Source of the DNA: Caballeronia turbans
GTDB taxonomy: Bacteria; Pseudomonadota; Gammaproteobacteria; Burkholderiales; Burkholderiaceae
DNA: 64,000 nt
Direction of reading: 5' to 3'
NCBI GenBank assembly: GCA_001544655.2
Contig: FCOD02000013.1
Coordinates: forward strand, 124,001-188,000
The translations under genes were made by a program, and so were the position numbers. Positions within the stretch are counted from its first letter, which is position 1; every line of letters begins with the position of its first letter. Below the pieces are notes generated by a model, which saw only the letters and a program-made list of their open reading frames with translations, had not been told where the DNA came from and made no database searches. Positions 35,851-44,267 of this stretch are shown here, piece after piece.

Positions 35851-36378
35851 ATGACCGCGCCAAAACCCACGGCGGACGCCATGACGCCGTATCAACTGCC
35901 CTTCCCGAAAGAAGCTCAAAAGGAAATCGTCGTCCCCTGCGCGATTCCCGCCGACGAGCGCGAATGGGTCCCGCAAGCGGAAAACGTCTGGTTCCGTCCG
36001 CTGTGCCTGAACGTATCGACCGGCTACTGGATGAACCTCCTGCGCGTGCGCAAATCCGGCGTGCTGTCGCGCCACCGTCACCCGCAAGCCGTTCACGGCA
36101 TGGTGCTGAAAGGCCGCTGGCGCTATCTCGAGCATGACTGGGAAGCGACCGAAGGCAGCTACGTCTTCGAGCCGCCCGGCGAAACGCACACGCTCTACGT
36201 GCCGGAAGACGTGGAAGAGATGATCACCTACTTCCAGGTGAACGGCGTGATGTTCTATTGCGACCCGTACGGCAACTACACCGGTTACGAAGACGTGTTC
36301 ACCAAAGTCGACATGTGCCGCAAGCACTATGAGTCGGTTGGTCTCGGCGCGGATTTCGTCGACCAGTTCATTCGCTAA
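35851..36378 (+). CDS. Cupin protein of the 2,4'-dihydroxyacetophenone dioxygenase family
   Basis: A 175-residue single-domain cupin. The metal-binding motif 1 reads 'SRHRHPQAVHGMVLKGRW' (two His plus the His later in the motif) and motif 2 'EPPGETHTLYV'. The family includes DAD dioxygenase, which splits a C-C bond next to a ketone with Fe(II). The product of this gene may do likewise on a related keto compound. First gene of a four-gene module (cupin, MFS, SDR, IclR), 51 bases before the transporter. Its ribosome site AAGGAG overlaps the inverted repeat described separately. Confidence 0.8.
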   Translation: MTAPKPTADAMTPYQLPFPKEAQKEIVVPCAIPADEREWVPQAENVWFRPLCLNVSTGYWMNLLRVRKSGVLSRHRHPQAVHGMVLKGRWRYLEHDWEATEGSYVFEPPGETHTLYVPEDVEEMITYFQVNGVMFYCDPYGNYTGYEDVFTKVDMCRKHYESVGLGADFVDQFIR

Positions 36379-36429
36379 TTTCCCGAACCACCTCTCGCAG
36401 ACTCAAAAGAGCATCCGGAGGAGACAACA

Positions 36430-37731
36430 ATGCTGGAAAAATCACCGCGCCTGAAGCGCATTCAGGTCGTCGCGATCGCCTTTCTGATGCTCGCGGGCAT
36501 CGTGAATTATCTCGATCGCAGCACGCTTTCGATTGCCAATCACTCGGTTACGCAGGAGCTCGGCCTCTCTGCCTCGCAGATGGGCTTGCTGCTCTCCGCG
36601 TTCTCGTTCGCCTATGCATTCTCGCAGTTGCCCATCGGCGTGATGCTCGACCGCTTCGGCGCGCGCATCATGCTCGGCCTCGGCATGTTCGTGTGGTCGG
36701 TCGCGCAGTTGTTCGGCGGCCTCGTGACGAACCTGCATCAATTCCTCGCGGCGCGCATTGCGCTCGGTATCGGCGAGGCGCCGCAGTTTCCGGCGGGCGC
36801 TAAGGTGGTGTCGGAATGGTTTGCGCAACGCGAACGCGGCAAACCGACGGGGATCTTCGTCACGTCATCGACGATCGGCCCCGCGCTCGCGCCGCCGATC
36901 CTTACCGTGCTGCTGCTGTCGTTCGGCTGGCGCAACATGTTCGTCATCATGGGCGCGCTCGGCATCGCGGTGTCTATCGGCTGGTACATCGTCTATCGCA
37001 ATCGCCGCGACGTGAAGCTCGACTCGGACGAACTCGCGCATCTGACCGAAGGCGAGCCGACGCAGCGCAAGGAACGCAACATGACGTTCGCGGAATGGCG
37101 CGGCCTCTTCGGAAAGGCGACCACGTGGGGCATGATTTTCGGCTTCATGGGCGTGATCTACATGGTGTGGCTCTATCTGACGTGGCTGCCCGCATACCTC
37201 GAACATGAGCGTCATCTGACGATCGCGAAGACGGGCTGGATCGTGACGATTCCGTATCTCGCGGGCACGCTCGGCATGCTGTCGTCGGGCTTCATCGCCG
37301 ATGGACTGATGGCGCGCGGCGTCGCCCCGATCCGCAGCCGCAAGTGGCCGATCTGCTCGGGTCTCATCGGCGGTGCGCTCTTCACAGTGCCGGCCGCGTT
37401 CACGCCGAACCTCACGCTCGCGATCGTCTATCTCTCGGCTGCGATGTTCTTCGTCAACATGGCGAGCGGCGCGGCCTGGGCGCTCGTTTCCGTCGCGGCG
37501 CCGCGCCACATGGTCGCGTCGCTCGGCAGCATCCAGAACTTCGGCGGCTATTTCGGCGGCTCGTTCGCGCCGTTCATCACCGGTCTCGTGGTCGACAAGA
37601 CGCACTCGTTCGTGAACGCGTTCCTGATCAGCGCGGGCGTCGCGTTCGCCGCCGCGCTCGTCTACATGTTCGTCGTGCGTTCGCCGATCGAAGATACCGA
37701 GCAGCAGGCCGAACCCATTCCCGCCGTCTGA
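36430..37731 (+). CDS. MFS transporter, anion:cation symporter (ACS) type
   Basis: A 433-residue twelve-helix transporter. It starts with 'NYLDRSTLSIANHSVTQELGLSASQMGLLLSAF', the typical first-helix signature of the ACS family (tartrate, phthalate, glucarate and similar acids), and has 'GVMLDRFGARIMLG' at loop 2-3. A 'GGAGGAGACAAC' sequence gives a strong ribosome site. It probably imports the carbonyl or acid compound degraded by its operon neighbours. Confidence 0.88.
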   Translation: MLEKSPRLKRIQVVAIAFLMLAGIVNYLDRSTLSIANHSVTQELGLSASQMGLLLSAFSFAYAFSQLPIGVMLDRFGARIMLGLGMFVWSVAQLFGGLVTNLHQFLAARIALGIGEAPQFPAGAKVVSEWFAQRERGKPTGIFVTSSTIGPALAPPILTVLLLSFGWRNMFVIMGALGIAVSIGWYIVYRNRRDVKLDSDELAHLTEGEPTQRKERNMTFAEWRGLFGKATTWGMIFGFMGVIYMVWLYLTWLPAYLEHERHLTIAKTGWIVTIPYLAGTLGMLSSGFIADGLMARGVAPIRSRKWPICSGLIGGALFTVPAAFTPNLTLAIVYLSAAMFFVNMASGAAWALVSVAAPRHMVASLGSIQNFGGYFGGSFAPFITGLVVDKTHSFVNAFLISAGVAFAAALVYMFVVRSPIEDTEQQAEPIPAV

Positions 37732-37741
37732 CCTTCACGAT

Positions 37742-38470
37742 ATGACTTTTCAATCTGATCTCTTCAAGGGCAAGACCGTCGTCGTGACCGGCGGCACCCA
37801 GGGCATCGGCGCGGGCATCGCGCAACAGTTCGCGGCGCTCGGCGCGCGCGTGGTTGCAGCCGGTCTCGCGCCGACCGATGCCCAGCGCGACGCGTTGGGC
37901 AACGGCATCGAAGTGGCCGCGCTCGATGTCGCCGATGCCGCCAGCACCGCCGCGCTCTTCGCCACGCTCGACACGCTCGACGTGCTCGTCAATTGCGCCG
38001 GCATGATCCGTCGCGGCGACGAGCACGATATCGAAACGTTCGAGCGCGTGATCGCCGTGAACCTCAACGGCACGATGCGCATGTGCTCGGCCGCGCGCCC
38101 GCTGCTCGCGAAGACCCGTGGCGCTATCGTCAACACGGCGTCGATGCTGACGTTCTTCGGCGGCGGCCTCGTGCCCGCGTACAGCGCGAGCAAGGGCGGC
38201 GTCGCGCAACTGACGAAGTCGCTCGCGATCGCCTACGCCGCCGACGGCATCCGCGTGAACGCGGTCGCGCCCGGCTGGATCGCGACACCGCTCACCCAGG
38301 CGCTCCAGGACGACGACGGCCGCGCGCAAGCGATCCTCGAACGCACGCCGATGAAGCGCTGGGGCTTGCCCGAAGACGTCGCGCGGGTGACGGCGTTTCT
38401 CGCGTCGCCGGGGGCGTCGTTCATGACGGGCGCGGTCGTTCCCGTCGACGGCGGCTATCTCGTGGCATGA
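37742..38470 (+). CDS. SDR family NAD(P)-dependent oxidoreductase
   Basis: A 242-residue classical short-chain dehydrogenase. The cofactor motif is 'TGGTQGIG' (16-23), followed by 'NCAG' (84-87). The catalytic residues are Ser134 ('NTASM'), Tyr147 and Lys151 ('YSASKGG'). The end 'PVDGGYLVA' is typical. It oxidises an alcohol or reduces a ketone of unknown identity. It starts ten bases after the MFS stop and ends ten bases before the IclR gene, consistent with one transcript. Confidence 0.9.
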   Translation: MTFQSDLFKGKTVVVTGGTQGIGAGIAQQFAALGARVVAAGLAPTDAQRDALGNGIEVAALDVADAASTAALFATLDTLDVLVNCAGMIRRGDEHDIETFERVIAVNLNGTMRMCSAARPLLAKTRGAIVNTASMLTFFGGGLVPAYSASKGGVAQLTKSLAIAYAADGIRVNAVAPGWIATPLTQALQDDDGRAQAILERTPMKRWGLPEDVARVTAFLASPGASFMTGAVVPVDGGYLVA

Positions 38471-38480
38471 TTCGCGGATC

Positions 38481-39278
38481 ATGCCATCAGACACCACTTC
38501 CCTCGACGCCGCCAGGGCAACCGGCACCGCCGCCTTTTCGAAGTTCATGGCGGTGCTGCAACTCATCGCCGATGCCGACGAGCCGCCGACCATCGCGCGT
38601 CTGACGGCCGCGAGCGGCTATCCCCGCCCGACGGTGTATCGCATCGTCGGCGCGTTGCTTGCCGAAGGGCTGGTCGTCGAGAACGCGCGCGCCGGATGCT
38701 ACGCGCTCGGCCCGCGTCTGATGTCGCTCGCAAGCCGAAGCTGGGAGCGCTCGGATCTGCGCATCGCCGCCGCCGACGCATTGCAGACCCTGCGCGACGC
38801 GACGCAGGAAACCGTGCATCTGGCGGTGCGCAGCGGCTCGGAGATGGTGTACGTCGAGAAGCTCGAAAGCCCGCACGCGGTGCGCATGGCTTCGCGCATC
38901 GGCACGCGCGTGACGCTTTATTCGAGTTCCGTCGGCAAGGCGTATCTGTCGACACAATCGCCCGCTGAACGTGACGCGCTCCTGCAAGGCATCGCGTTCG
39001 CGCGCTTCACCCCGAACACGATCGTCGAGCGCCAGGCACTCGACGCCGAACTCGACGCGACCCGAATGCGCGGCTACGCCGAAGACCGCGAAGAAAACGA
39101 AGCGCAGATTTTCTGCTACGGCAGTGCGATCGTCGGTGCGAACGGCGCGACGCTCGGCTGCGTGAGCGTCAGCATTCCGCTGTTCAGAAAGAGCGCGACC
39201 CCGCTCGAAACCTACATCGCGCCGCTGAAAGAAGCATGCCGCGCGATCGCGGAGCGCATGAGCCCCGGCACGCGCTAA
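38481..39278 (+). CDS. IclR family transcriptional regulator
   Basis: A 265-residue regulator. Residues about 20-80 form a winged helix ('TIARLTAASGYPRPTVYRIVGALLAEGLV') and residues about 90-260 the IclR effector domain ('ETVHLAVRSGSEMVYVEKLESPHAVRMASRIGTR', 'YSSSVGKAYLS', 'GYAEDREENEAQIFC'). It is the final gene of the cupin-MFS-SDR module and the likely binder of the inverted repeat at 35803. Its 3' end overlaps the convergent UbiB-like gene by four bases. Confidence 0.9.
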   Translation: MPSDTTSLDAARATGTAAFSKFMAVLQLIADADEPPTIARLTAASGYPRPTVYRIVGALLAEGLVVENARAGCYALGPRLMSLASRSWERSDLRIAAADALQTLRDATQETVHLAVRSGSEMVYVEKLESPHAVRMASRIGTRVTLYSSSVGKAYLSTQSPAERDALLQGIAFARFTPNTIVERQALDAELDATRMRGYAEDREENEAQIFCYGSAIVGANGATLGCVSVSIPLFRKSATPLETYIAPLKEACRAIAERMSPGTR

Positions 39279-40816
39279 CGAGACGTCGTGCCGCGCGTGC
39301 GTTGCGCGGCCGCCGCGCGATTCGCGATGAGCGACGGCAGACGCGGCAGCGTATGCGGCCAGTGCGTCGCTTCATGCGCGAGGCGCGCCGCCAGACTTCT
39401 GAAGCTCAACTGATCGGCGGCAAGCCGCACGATGACCTTGCGCGCGATCTTCCACACATCGACATTCGGCGCGACGTCCTGCGCGACGCGCTCGATCCTT
39501 TCCGCCGCTCTCGAGAGCAACACCGCCCGCGATGCAATGCGCCCGTGCGCCGCGCTGAACATGTGCTCGGCAGGCGCCTGGCCGACCGCGGCAAACAGAT
39601 GCGCGACGCCGGCGCTGCGCCTTGCATGCGGCGAGGCGAAACGCTCCGCCTCACGCCGATACGTCGCCTCGACGCGCACTTCGTGAGTCGTCGCGTTCGC
39701 CTCGGGCCGGCCGTGCTCGAGATGGGCGCGGGCGGCCGCCTTGTGATCGCCTGCCATGAGCGCATGCGACACGCCGACGAGAAAATCGCGTTCGTGGGCG
39801 GCGAAGATCGTCATCGGGTTATCGGCTTCGAGAACGATCTGGCCGCGCGTGTCGGGCTCGACGCTCACGCGCGCGCCCACCGCATCCAGCCCCGCGTGAT
39901 ACAGCCCGACGCCTAACGCCATGTCGAAGAAGGCTTCGATGAGCGTCGCGAGGGCATCGGCCTGATCGAGCCCACATGATGCGAGCGCATCCGCATCCGA
40001 CAGCGCCGCCGTTTCGATCGCGCGCGTGGTCAGCACCACATCGTTGCAATAGTCCCAGAGCACTTCGGGCACGGCGAGGCGATTGTCGTCGCGCAGGCGG
40101 AAGCGCAAGTAGCTCTGATCGGCCGCGCGCTGACGCAGGTCGATCATGGCATCGACGCTCTCTCGCGCGCGGCTCACCCACTCCACCGGACGCAGGTCGC
40201 GCGCCTTCGCCGAGCGCCGCTGCGCGAAACGCGCCGCCGCGAGCGCCAAATCCAGATCGTCTTCGAGTTCGCCATAAGCGTCCGCGCGCAATAGCGTGAC
40301 GCGCACGGGCAACGCGCCGATGCGCGCGACGTGCGTCTGCTCCGCGACACCCGAGCGCAAAGGCATGTCGCAGAGCGCCGTGAGTTCGAAAGCGAGCGTG
40401 GCGGGAAACGCCGCTTTGCAAGCCGCGCGAAAGCGGGCTGCATCGTAGGGCGTGAACAGTCCATCGAGCTCGGAAAGCGCGACGCGCACCGCCGTTTCAG
40501 CGAGCGCGGGATGACGCGCGAGCGCGCCCGATGCGTTTTCCAGCACGCGCGAAAGCTGCGAGAGCGCGGGCACACCGGCGCCGAGCGGCGCGGCGCGCGC
40601 GCCATGCGACGCGAAGAAGCGCGCGACGCGCGTCATTGCGGCGCCGTCATCGGTCAGATGCGTCTGCTGGCTTTCGTGGACGAACGCCCGGCCAAGGCGC
40701 CAGAGCGTCGCGAGTCGTCGGACGAACAAATTGAGGGCTCGCTGAAAGTGAGTTGAAACCGCTGGAAGAGGGCAATACCGTCGTGCCTGGCATCCGGATT
40801 GCTCAATGTGTAACAC
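39275..40816 (-). CDS. UbiB/ABC1-like protein lacking kinase motifs (probable pseudokinase)
   Basis: A 513-residue protein whose middle follows the layout of UbiB/ABC1 atypical kinases. The matching segments are 'HVARIGALPVRVTLLRADAYGELEDDLDLALAAARF' (39 residues split here), 'DLRPVEWVSRARESVDAMIDLRQRAADQ', 'LAVPEVLWDYCNDVVLTTRAIE' and 'FDMALGVGLYHAGLDAVGARV'. The functional residues are gone: no KxGQ motif, 'VRVTLLR' in place of the ATP-binding 'VIKVxRP', 'YHAGLDAVGAR' for 'HADMHPGN', and 'EADNP' for the metal-binding 'IDxG'. UbiB supports ubiquinone synthesis; this is presumably a diverged paralogue. The start is a GTG without a ribosome site; ATG at 40636 would remove 60 residues. Confidence 0.6.
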   Translation of the reverse strand: MLHIEQSGCQARRYCPLPAVSTHFQRALNLFVRRLATLWRLGRAFVHESQQTHLTDDGAAMTRVARFFASHGARAAPLGAGVPALSQLSRVLENASGALARHPALAETAVRVALSELDGLFTPYDAARFRAACKAAFPATLAFELTALCDMPLRSGVAEQTHVARIGALPVRVTLLRADAYGELEDDLDLALAAARFAQRRSAKARDLRPVEWVSRARESVDAMIDLRQRAADQSYLRFRLRDDNRLAVPEVLWDYCNDVVLTTRAIETAALSDADALASCGLDQADALATLIEAFFDMALGVGLYHAGLDAVGARVSVEPDTRGQIVLEADNPMTIFAAHERDFLVGVSHALMAGDHKAAARAHLEHGRPEANATTHEVRVEATYRREAERFASPHARRSAGVAHLFAAVGQAPAEHMFSAAHGRIASRAVLLSRAAERIERVAQDVAPNVDVWKIARKVIVRLAADQLSFRSLAARLAHEATHWPHTLPRLPSLIANRAAAAQRTRGTTSR

Positions 40817-40879
40817 GATTCGTTTGCACCTGCACGACGATCGGTATTTGATTCGACATCCTTTTTATTCTTTTGGCTC

Positions 40880-41803
40880 ATGAACGTTGCTAACGATTCA
40901 TTGCAACGCGCGCTGAGTGCGCAAAGCGGCGTGCGCAGCTTCGTCGTCGCGCACGATGATCGCATCGTGTTCGAGCATTATCGGCGGGACGTTGCGCCCG
41001 AATGTCTGCAAGACATCAATTCCGTCACGAAGACTGTCGTGGGACTCGCGGTCGGCGCGGCGCTGCATGAAGGCGTGTTGCCGCCGCTCGACACGCCCGT
41101 CTGCCGCATTTTGCCGTCGATGCGCGAGCCTGCCTTCGATCCCCTTGTCCAGCGCGTCACGTTGCGGCATCTGCTGACGATGACATCGGGCTTCGAGTGC
41201 GACCCGAGCGTCATCGACGATTGCGTGCTCGGTCCCTGCGACCGGTTTCGCCCCGGCGACAGTCGTCTGCGCTTCATTCTGTCGCGGCCGATCGCCCGGC
41301 CCGGCGCGCGCTTCGCCTATGACTCGCATGCGGTCCAGTTGCTATCGCTCGTGATCGAATCGGTGACAGGGCGCACGCTCGCACGCTATGCGCGCGATAC
41401 GCTGTTCGCGCCGCTCGGCATCGCGGCGAGCGAATGGATCAGCGACGAGGAAGGCCACACGTTCGGCGGCCGCGGGCTCATGCTGCGCACGTCGGACATG
41501 ATCAGGCTCGGCCTCCTGATGATGCATCGCGGCGCATGGCGCGGCACGCGGCTCGTCGACGAGACGTTCATCGACGAAGCCATGTCCGTGCAAAGCGACG
41601 GCGGCCCGCCGATGAACGACGCGCAATATGGCTACCTCTGCTGGATCGCTCCGCGTTACGTCTTCGCGGCTGGACACGGCGACCAGTTCATATTCGTCGC
41701 GCCCCGCGAGCGGATCGTCGCGGCCACGACCTGCGATAGTCACGACGCGCCAACGGGCGTGCGCGACCTGTTCGTCCGTCATGTGCTGGACGCGGCCCGA
41801 TGA
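40880..41803 (+). CDS. Serine hydrolase of the beta-lactamase/penicillin-binding protein family
   Basis: A 307-residue class C beta-lactamase-fold protein without a signal peptide. The SxxK motif is Ser48-Val-Thr-Lys51 ('INSVTKTV'), the tyrosine of the second motif is in 'FAYDSHAVQLL', and the third motif is 'HGD' ('AAGHGDQFIF') in place of KTG. Relatives are esterases and D-aminopeptidases (6-aminohexanoate-dimer-hydrolase-like). The cytoplasmic location argues for an esterase or amidase role rather than drug resistance. It is divergent from the UbiB-like gene and followed by a terminator. Confidence 0.83.
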   Translation: MNVANDSLQRALSAQSGVRSFVVAHDDRIVFEHYRRDVAPECLQDINSVTKTVVGLAVGAALHEGVLPPLDTPVCRILPSMREPAFDPLVQRVTLRHLLTMTSGFECDPSVIDDCVLGPCDRFRPGDSRLRFILSRPIARPGARFAYDSHAVQLLSLVIESVTGRTLARYARDTLFAPLGIAASEWISDEEGHTFGGRGLMLRTSDMIRLGLLMMHRGAWRGTRLVDETFIDEAMSVQSDGGPPMNDAQYGYLCWIAPRYVFAAGHGDQFIFVAPRERIVAATTCDSHDAPTGVRDLFVRHVLDAAR

Positions 41804-41962
41804 CCGAAGCGGCCGGCGTTTCGATTTCCGCGCCAATCCGTTTCGGGCGCAAATGCCGCAGTTGAGCATTATCGGCTCAAGGACGTGCCGGTAAGCATCG
41901 AAGAGCCGCAACATCCGGATTTGACGCGGCACTAAACTAAGCCCGGACGCGCCGACAAATAG

Positions 41963-41998
41963 AACGCCCCTGCATGCCACACAGGGGCGTTTTGCTTT
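41963..41998 (+). terminator. Rho-independent terminator
   Basis: AACGCCCCTG pairs perfectly with CAGGGGCGTT over ten bases around a nine-base loop, followed by TTTGCTTTTT. It ends transcription from the serine hydrolase gene. Confidence 0.88.
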
Positions 41999-42024
41999 TT
42001 CGAGCGCGATAACAGTCGGCGCCA

Positions 42025-42063
42025 GTGTATCTTTTTGTTGATACACAATTCAGATCAATCTGA
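42025..42063 (+). promoter_or_regulatory. Two adjacent inverted repeats upstream of a hypothetical gene
   Basis: GTGTATC and GATACAC (42025-42031, 42040-42046) are exact complements eight bases apart. Immediately after, TCAGAT-CA-ATCTGA (42050-42063) is a second perfect short palindrome. They lie about 105-140 bases before the start of the small gene at 42167, in the most A/T-rich part of the region, and look like operators or the arms of a leader RNA structure. Confidence 0.45.
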
Positions 42064-42166
42064 TTACGGTATCTTATTAATAGGCATAGCCAGACGTATC
42101 CATTCAACACCAAGGCAACGTCGAGTGCCCGTCAAGAAAACTCATAACGATCAACCGAGAGGCGTC

Positions 42167-42577
42167 ATGCAACACCCTTCCGAGCCGCCGATGGCGAAAG
42201 CGATGTTCATCCTTGGACAGATCGGCGCGATCATCTGCCATGAACGCGGGCCGTGCCCGCAAACAGCCGTGCTGACGAAGATGGCCTCGCGTCCCGCTGA
42301 GGGCTTTTCGATCGCCGTCGCGAGAATGAACGAAATGTGCCTCCCGCGACGGGGACATCGCCGCGCGCTGCTGCAATGGAAGCACAAGGAGATCCGCCGT
42401 CTGGGCAAGATGCTGCCCGATCCGCTGCCGACTGCCGCATCCGCGCATACGCAGATGCCGTTCTGGGCCGGTTATTGCCAGTACTGGGAAGACATGCTGA
42501 AAGATCACATCCAGGGGGATATGGACGAGCTCCCGCCGAAGCGCGTCGACATTCAGCGCACGCGCACCGATGCGTGA
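42167..42577 (+). CDS. Hypothetical protein, 136 residues
   Basis: I do not recognise this protein. It is basic and cysteine-containing, with 'AKAMFILGQIGAIICHERGPCPQTAVLTKMA' at the N-terminus (two Cys six residues apart) and 'RRALLQWKHKEIRRLGKMLPDPLP' in the middle. No signal peptide or membrane segment is clear. Codon use is strongly GC-rich at third positions, which supports a real gene. The ATG at 42167 has GAGAGG upstream; the frame is open further up to 42035. The last 25 bases overlap the convergent response regulator. Confidence 0.6.
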   Translation: MQHPSEPPMAKAMFILGQIGAIICHERGPCPQTAVLTKMASRPAEGFSIAVARMNEMCLPRRGHRRALLQWKHKEIRRLGKMLPDPLPTAASAHTQMPFWAGYCQYWEDMLKDHIQGDMDELPPKRVDIQRTRTDA

Positions 42578-43020
42578 TCGCCTTCGCCTTCCCGCATCGA
42601 GAAATAGTCGCGCAGCACCGCAATCATGCCGTCGAGCTCCGTCGGCTTGACGAAGTAGCCGTTGAAGCCGGTTTGCTGCGCGCGCGTCAGATCCTCCATA
42701 TCCGTTCGGCTCGTATGCGCGATCAGCAGCATCGAGAGATCGATCGCGCGGATCGCCTCGGCCGCTTCCCAGCCATCGCCGAGCGGCATCATCAGATCGA
42801 GCAGCACGACGCCCGGCCGCCATTTGCGCGCGAGCGACACCGCGTCGAGGCCCGTGTGCACCGCGCGTACCGTGAAATCGGCGTCTTCGAGGGCAAGACA
42901 GATCGCGCGCGTCGCCTCCAGATCGTCATCGGCAATGAGCACGCGCGGCTCGTCGTGGTGCGTCGCGCGAGGCGGGATGCGCCACAGCGCTCGCGAAGGA
43001 ACACGGTCTTGTCGTTGCAT
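42553..43020 (-). CDS. Single-domain response regulator (CheY-like receiver)
   Basis: A 155-residue protein with a 25-residue basic N-terminal extension and one receiver domain. The acidic triad is at residues 31-33 ('IADDDLE'), the phospho-acceptor Asp75 ('GVVLLDLMMPLGDGW'), and the conserved Lys in 'GYFVKPTELDG'. No output domain is present, so it signals by protein contact or as a phosphate relay. No kinase is adjacent. The ATG at 43020 follows GAGG. Tail-to-tail overlap of 25 bases with the hypothetical gene at 42167. Confidence 0.82.
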   Translation of the reverse strand: MQRQDRVPSRALWRIPPRATHHDEPRVLIADDDLEATRAICLALEDADFTVRAVHTGLDAVSLARKWRPGVVLLDLMMPLGDGWEAAEAIRAIDLSMLLIAHTSRTDMEDLTRAQQTGFNGYFVKPTELDGMIAVLRDYFSMREGEGDHASVRVR

Positions 43021-43234
43021 GTTTGGGCCTCGGAATAAACGAGGATGACAGCAACGATCGTTCCCTCGCAGCTTTCCTGAAGTCATCGTCAGGCGGCGTG
43101 CGGCTCGCCAACGTTACACTTCGGGAATTCCCGGTGGCTGTCGCGGCGCGCCGATGCACGGGCGCCGTGCAGGATCTTCATCGCCGTGCATGAGTGTCGA
43201 CGATGGTGCACATCCCCAAACGAGAGGCTAAACG

Positions 43235-43474
43235 ATGTTCGTCGTGTATTGGCTCGGCGGCAACCCTGATACCGAAGGTGCGGCATGCTTCAAAAGGTTC
43301 GATGCAAACGCGCTCGCCGACGCGCTGCGCTACGCGGAAGCCCTGCGCAAGCGCCAGGCCGATGGCGAAGACATCAGCTTCGTCACGTTATGCAGTGAAA
43401 ACCCGCATGCGGTCGGCAAGCCGGGCGTCGCCGATCCGCCCGCCGACTACGACTGGAAAAAACGCCGCCGTTAA
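43235..43474 (+). CDS. Small conserved-looking hypothetical protein, 79 residues
   Basis: An unrecognised small soluble protein ('MFVVYWLGGNPDTEG...ALADALRYAEALRKRQADG...'). It has a strand-turn-helix pattern and a charged, proline-containing C-terminus ending in 'DWKKRRR'. It is preceded by GAGAGG eight bases before the ATG and has typical high-GC codon use, both of which support it as a real gene. No partner genes. Confidence 0.55.
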   Translation: MFVVYWLGGNPDTEGAACFKRFDANALADALRYAEALRKRQADGEDISFVTLCSENPHAVGKPGVADPPADYDWKKRRR

Positions 43475-43632
43475 TTTTGGGCGGTGGCCGCTGAGATCGC
43501 CTTCCCGGGCGAAAAGGAGAACGTCAGCGGAATGAACAGGAACGCGAAGATCGCGCACGGGGCGAAAACGTCGAGATACGCGAGGATCGTCGCCTGCGTG
43601 CGCTCGCGGATCATCGCGGTGGCGAGCGACAT
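43471..43632 (-). pseudogene. Relic of a DHA2/EmrB-type MFS transporter C-terminus
   Basis: On the minus strand these bases encode 'TAMIRERTQATILAYLDVFAPCAIFAFLFIPLTFSF' then about 17 more residues and a stop. The pattern (helix with RE-Q-tlayLDvF followed by the last membrane helix and a short polar tail) is that of the final helix of 14-helix drug-efflux proteins such as EmrB. Nothing of the other 13 helices remains; upstream lies the universal stress protein gene. It is a deletion remnant, not a working gene. Confidence 0.55.
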
Positions 43633-43712
43633 GCAGCGACGACTCGCGCTCATTCGCAGCTAACTTTGCGCGCCGATCATCCGGTCTGAGCGATACACAC
43701 CGGAGAGTCATC

Positions 43713-44267
43713 ATGTACAAGCACATTCTCGTCGCGGTCGGCACGAGCCTCAGCGAAAGCGCCCTCACCACCGCCATCACGCGCGCCCGCGACTGCAATG
43801 CGCGGCTCACGGCACTGCATATCGTAGATCAGATGCCGTGGTGGGCGATCGTCACCGCCGACAGCAATCCCGGCGACACGCTCCACGTGATCGACGACCA
43901 CGCGCGGGCCGTGACACGCTATGCGGCGCGACTGATCGACAGCGCGGGCATCGACGGCATCGCGCGCAGCGTCACGCAGCCGCTCGACGGCACGAGTGTT
44001 GGCGAGCTGATCGCGAACGAGGCCAAAGCGGCGGGCGCGGACCTCATCGTGCTCGGCGGCGAAGCGGACACCGGCTGGCGCCACGGCGAAGCACGTCTGC
44101 GCGACGTGGTCTGCTCACACGCACGCTGCGACGTGCTGATCGCGGCGCACGCGCCGGCGCCGGTGCGCGCGGAGCAGGAAGCGGAATCGATCGGCACGCG
44201 CCTCACCGCTTCGACGGGCCGCATGGACGCGCGCGCGTCGCATCGTCAGAGCGCGCCGCGCAAATGA
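43713..44267 (+). CDS. Universal stress protein (UspA family)
   Basis: A 184-residue protein. The UspA fold is seen from 'MYKHILVAVGTSLSESALTTAI' through 'LTALHIVD' to 'AAGADLIVLGG' and 'VVCSHARCDVLIA'. The ATP-binding signature G-2x-G-9x-G-(S/T) is imperfect ('GGEADTGWRHGEARL'), so it may not bind ATP. A 30-residue polar tail follows the domain. Role in stress survival is assumed from the family. The 3' end overlaps the convergent IclR gene by 22 bases. Confidence 0.85.
   Translation: MYKHILVAVGTSLSESALTTAITRARDCNARLTALHIVDQMPWWAIVTADSNPGDTLHVIDDHARAVTRYAARLIDSAGIDGIARSVTQPLDGTSVGELIANEAKAAGADLIVLGGEADTGWRHGEARLRDVVCSHARCDVLIAAHAPAPVRAEQEAESIGTRLTASTGRMDARASHRQSAPRK

Larger units (their letters stand above)
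41804..42166. other. Intergenic region with terminator and two operator-like repeats
   Basis: No gene is visible in these 363 bases. They hold the terminator of the serine hydrolase (41963-41998) and, after 42000, an A/T-rich promoter-like stretch with two inverted repeats, annotated separately. Confidence 0.5.
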
